Source: Acidobacteriota bacterium
Lineage (GTDB): Bacteria > Acidobacteriota > Terriglobia > Bryobacterales > Bryobacteraceae
Reading direction: 5' to 3'
Length of the DNA: 64,000 nucleotides
Assembly (NCBI GenBank): GCA_025352795.1
Contig: JANXSF010000063.1
Location: 1-64,000 of the forward strand
This document shows positions 61,178 to 64,000 of the stretch, in pieces. The translations under genes and the position numbers were made by a program. Positions within the stretch are counted from its first letter, which is position 1, and each line of letters opens with the position of its first letter. The notes beneath the pieces are model-generated. The model saw only the letters and a program-made list of their open reading frames with translations. It ran no database searches and was not told where the DNA came from.

Positions 61178-64000
61178 ATGCGAATCTCTGTTTTGATCCC
61201 GCTGCTGTTGCTTTCTTCAGTCACCTATGCGCAATCAACAGGCAGCGCCACTTTGGTTGGTACCGTAACTGACTCCAGTGGCTCCTTGCTTCCAGGCGCT
61301 AAGTTGACGGTGCTCAATATGGGCACTTCATTCCTTTCCGAATCTGCTACGACCACGGAAGGATCTTACTATGTCCCGAATTTGATTCCGGGCACTTACC
61401 GACTTACTATTGAGGCCGCTGGATTTAAGAAACATGTGCGGGAAGGAATTACGCTCCGCACCAACGAAACTCCACGCATCGACGTGATGATGGAAATTGG
61501 CACGCTTTCCGATACGATCAACGTGGCTGCATCAACGCCTTTGCTGGAAACAGAAACTTCCGCATCGGGCCAAATTATGGATGGTGAAACGGTGGTCAAA
61601 ATGCCCGTGATGCAGAAAGGCATCAAGCGGATGACGCTCTATATGCCGGGTCTGAACGTCGTCAACGGGCTGCATGGCGTGGGTCAACGCGAACGTTCGT
61701 TGGGCATTACGTTGGATGGTGTAAGTGGTAAGGAACCAGTGCGCGGCGCAGTGAATGATGATCAACGCATAATGACTGGCACCTTGGATATGATCCAGGA
61801 ATTCAAAATGTGGAACACCGGGTTGCCCGCAGAATTCGGCCACACAGGTGGCGGCGTTTTATCGGCAGTGTATAAAAGCGGAACCAATTCATTTCATGGT
61901 TCCATGGAAGATCGCTACCTCAATGGCAGCCTGGTGCATCGGCAATACTTCGATCAGTTGAAGCGTTGCGACGTAGGCCTGCCTTGCAATCCGTGGAGTT
62001 ATCACGAAATGTCAGCCACTGCCGGGGGCCCTGTTTATATCCCCAAAATCTATAACGGCAAGGACAAGACGTTCTTCTTTTTCGGATTCCAACGGCACCA
62101 TGAAAAGGTATCGGAAACAGCCATTACCAACGTCCCGACGCAAGATATGTTCAATGGCGACTTCACTTTTGGCGGCAAAGGATTTCCTATTTATGACCCA
62201 TCCACGACTCGTCAGGACGCGAACGGCAAATGGATAAGAGACCCTTTCCCAGGGAACCGTTTACCGGTATCCCAAATTGATCCGGTGGTGAAAAAATTCC
62301 TGAGTTTCAATCCCTGGACTCCGTCGAACAGGCCCGGAACAGTTACGCCCACCGGGGTTACGCAGGATTTGGTGTTGCCCACCAAAGGCCGCTATTACTT
62401 CACCCGTTTTGACACCAAGATTGATCATCAGTTCACCACCAACCACCGTATTTTCAGCCGCGTTTCGCGCATGCGCAATCGGGCCCCAGGCCGCTATTCA
62501 ACAGACATCGCCTGGCAGGATTTTGACCCGGTGATGGTGCAGCCCAATGATTTTACTAACGTGGTTGTATCAGACACAAACACGCTGCGACCAACGCTGA
62601 TCAATGAATTTCGTCTGGGTTACAACCGTCGTCATGAAACCAAGGATCCGGTTACATATGGAACAAATGTCGGGCAACAACTAGGCATGCCCAATGTGGA
62701 TGCGGCAACCTTTCCCAAATTCGTTACAGGTTACAACGGTGGGCCTGGCGGACGTTTCCAGAATGTTTCTGAAGATTTCACTTTGCAGGAAAACATGACC
62801 AAAGTTTCCGGCAAGAATACTTTCAAATTTGGTTACGAAGTGGTTCGCACACGCTATAACGGTTTAAGCGAAGCATTGCCAAGTGGCACTTATAACTTCG
62901 GCGGCACGGAACTTCCATTCGCCCCCAATACTGGAAACACCTTTGCCAGTTTCCTGTTGGGCAACGTTGCCAGTGCCCAGTTCACACGCAACCAAGGAAC
63001 CTGGCTGCCACGTTGGTGGAGCCATGCGTTCTACCTGCAGTCTGATTACCGTCCCATGAAAAATGTAACGTTGAACCTTGGCCTGCGCTGGTCTTATGAA
63101 TCGCCGTTTGCCACCAAGTACAATCAGCAATCGCAGTTTGACCCCACTGTGACGGATTCTATTTCAGGATTCAAGGGTGCAATCGTTCACCCTAGCGGAC
63201 AATTGGCGCGCAAGGATTTGAATAATTTTCAACCTCGCATTGGCCTGGCCTGGAACTTCAAACAGAACGTTGTGTTCCGGTCCAGCTTCACCATGATCAG
63301 CAGTGATCTGATGACCAACGACGTGAATCAGAACTTTGAAGAGTATTTGGCAACAGCCAATATTCAAGCGCCAACCGGCGATCCTCGAACTGTGTTTAAG
63401 CTTTCGCAAGGGCCTCCGACGGTGAAATTTACCAGCAACGCAGACGGCAGCGTTCCCTACGTGGGCACAAACTTTGGTGCCCGAAACGCCACCTGGTACG
63501 ACCCGAACATGCAGACGCCTTACGTGATGAGCTGGTCTGGAGGCTTGCAGTGGCAGTTTAAGACCAGTTGGCTTTTGGACGCAAGCTATCAGGGGTCGGC
63601 TGGCGTGAAGTTAATGAATGCCTGGAATATTAACGTGCAGCCCATCAACTGGTTCCCAACGGACACAGCGCGGCTGGATGCCATAAGAATCGGATTCCAG
63701 AACTTCAAGCCGTATCCCCAGTTTGGGAACGTCAACCTGATTAGTAACTTCGGACACAACACATACCACGCGAGTACATTGCGAATTGAACGGCGCTATG
63801 CGTCTGGATACACGCTCAACTCCTTCTATACTTGGTCCAAAACGTTGAATAACTCTGATGATGATGGCAACGCCACGGGCATCACTTACTTCAATCGCAG
63901 TCTGGAAAAAGGTCGCGCCAATTACGATGTTCACCATCGTTGGGTAACTTCTATGACTTATGAATTACCCTTTGGAAAAGGACGCCGGTTCCTGAACAGT
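61178..64000 (+). CDS. TonB-dependent receptor, Oar-like with carboxypeptidase-regulatory domain (3' end outside window)
   Basis: 941 codons, open to the last base, so partial. ATG 61178 gives a signal peptide (RISVLIPLLLLSSVTYA). Residues about 20-110 form the Ig-like carboxypeptidase-regulatory domain (GTVTDSSGSLLPGAKLTV; NLIPGTYRLTIEAAGFKKH), then a plug domain (ERSLGITLDGVSGKEP; GLPAEFGHTGGGVLSAV) and beta-barrel segments (TFFFFGFQRHH; LRWSYESPFATKYNQQ; YELPFGKGRRF). The large family of such proteins in Solibacteres is thought to take up oligomeric substrates. The repeat hairpin at 61012-61096 lies in its 5' region. Confidence 0.9.
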   Translation, partial: MRISVLIPLLLLSSVTYAQSTGSATLVGTVTDSSGSLLPGAKLTVLNMGTSFLSESATTTEGSYYVPNLIPGTYRLTIEAAGFKKHVREGITLRTNETPRIDVMMEIGTLSDTINVAASTPLLETETSASGQIMDGETVVKMPVMQKGIKRMTLYMPGLNVVNGLHGVGQRERSLGITLDGVSGKEPVRGAVNDDQRIMTGTLDMIQEFKMWNTGLPAEFGHTGGGVLSAVYKSGTNSFHGSMEDRYLNGSLVHRQYFDQLKRCDVGLPCNPWSYHEMSATAGGPVYIPKIYNGKDKTFFFFGFQRHHEKVSETAITNVPTQDMFNGDFTFGGKGFPIYDPSTTRQDANGKWIRDPFPGNRLPVSQIDPVVKKFLSFNPWTPSNRPGTVTPTGVTQDLVLPTKGRYYFTRFDTKIDHQFTTNHRIFSRVSRMRNRAPGRYSTDIAWQDFDPVMVQPNDFTNVVVSDTNTLRPTLINEFRLGYNRRHETKDPVTYGTNVGQQLGMPNVDAATFPKFVTGYNGGPGGRFQNVSEDFTLQENMTKVSGKNTFKFGYEVVRTRYNGLSEALPSGTYNFGGTELPFAPNTGNTFASFLLGNVASAQFTRNQGTWLPRWWSHAFYLQSDYRPMKNVTLNLGLRWSYESPFATKYNQQSQFDPTVTDSISGFKGAIVHPSGQLARKDLNNFQPRIGLAWNFKQNVVFRSSFTMISSDLMTNDVNQNFEEYLATANIQAPTGDPRTVFKLSQGPPTVKFTSNADGSVPYVGTNFGARNATWYDPNMQTPYVMSWSGGLQWQFKTSWLLDASYQGSAGVKLMNAWNINVQPINWFPTDTARLDAIRIGFQNFKPYPQFGNVNLISNFGHNTYHASTLRIERRYASGYTLNSFYTWSKTLNNSDDDGNATGITYFNRSLEKGRANYDVHHRWVTSMTYELPFGKGRRFLNS

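Noticed and set aside
1-64000. Frequent GTAAGT/ACTTAC hexamers, considered as an uptake or recognition signal
   Set aside because: A rough count of about 30 on both strands matches chance expectation for a hexamer in 64 kb.
1-64000. CRISPR arrays, tRNA or rRNA genes
   Set aside because: No regularly spaced repeats and no cloverleaf or rRNA-like sequence were noticed while reading; a tRNAscan-SE run would settle the tRNA question.

Overview
The window looks like a chromosomal segment of an acidobacterium close to the Solibacteres/Bryobacteraceae. This rests on family content and is not a proven placement. The indicators are an Oar-type TonB-dependent receptor with a carboxypeptidase-regulatory N-terminus, the DUF1549/DUF1553 plus DUF1501 pair, a DUF4331 protein, PEP-CTERM and right-handed beta-helix proteins, a secretin with a cohesin-like tail, several class-C serine hydrolases, and REP-like palindromes between genes. 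Coding density is high, with many ATGA start/stop overlaps. I see no tRNA, rRNA or CRISPR array.

Layout. 1-1.2 kb: decayed or small genes (secreted protein, LuxR-type HTH remnant). 1.3-5.2 kb: secretin with TPR and cohesin-like domains, two pseudopilins, an NAD(P)-binding protein. 5.3-8.7 kb: a 725-residue protein I cannot assign and a secreted alpha/beta hydrolase. 8.7-15.7 kb: an ECF sigma factor, a zinc-finger anti-sigma/FecR protein and two ABC ATPase-permease pairs in one overlapping operon. 15.8-20.5 kb: a small membrane protein, accA, a palindromic repeat element, an animal-type haem peroxidase, GDPD and an SDR. 20.6-22.9 kb: two neighbouring broken genes (beta-helix and PEP-CTERM). 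23-29.6 kb: SUMF1-like protein, esterase, giant LptC/OstA-like protein, patatin, DedA-rhodanese, pirin. 29.7-33.3 kb: three tandem paralogous serine hydrolases. 33.6-37 kb: DUF1549/DUF1553 and DUF1501. 37-45 kb: an accessory stretch with a PIN-domain toxin/antitoxin pair, kdpDE without kdpABC, a primase/helicase-like relict, a RES/Xre toxin-antitoxin pair and a split Cdd1 gene. 44.7-50.8 kb: cytochrome c, TIGR04282 transferase, peroxiredoxin, an ImuB-like Y-family polymerase, gltX, carbamoyltransferase. 51-60 kb: two GT-C-like membrane proteins, an O-methyltransferase, an SDR, alr, a fourth serine hydrolase, DUF4331. The right edge holds a methyltransferase-like membrane protein and an Oar-like receptor running off the window.

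The most striking signal is at 27949-28875 (minus). A DedA membrane protein with a rhodanese tail has an in-frame UGA exactly where the catalytic cysteine belongs. The frame continues for 42 conserved-looking codons, and a 6-bp stem with a 5-nt loop sits 15 nt after the UGA, matching what is known of bacterial SECIS elements. It is either a selenoprotein not named as such here or a very young nonsense mutation. Other notable points are a Y-family polymerase that has lost two of three catalytic carboxylates but keeps a clamp-binding motif, a Cdd1 gene split by about 0.94 kb of unrelated DNA, a BamE/SmpA-like insert inside an ABC permease, a REPIN-like repeat family, and a second element with a perfect 31-bp inverted repeat.
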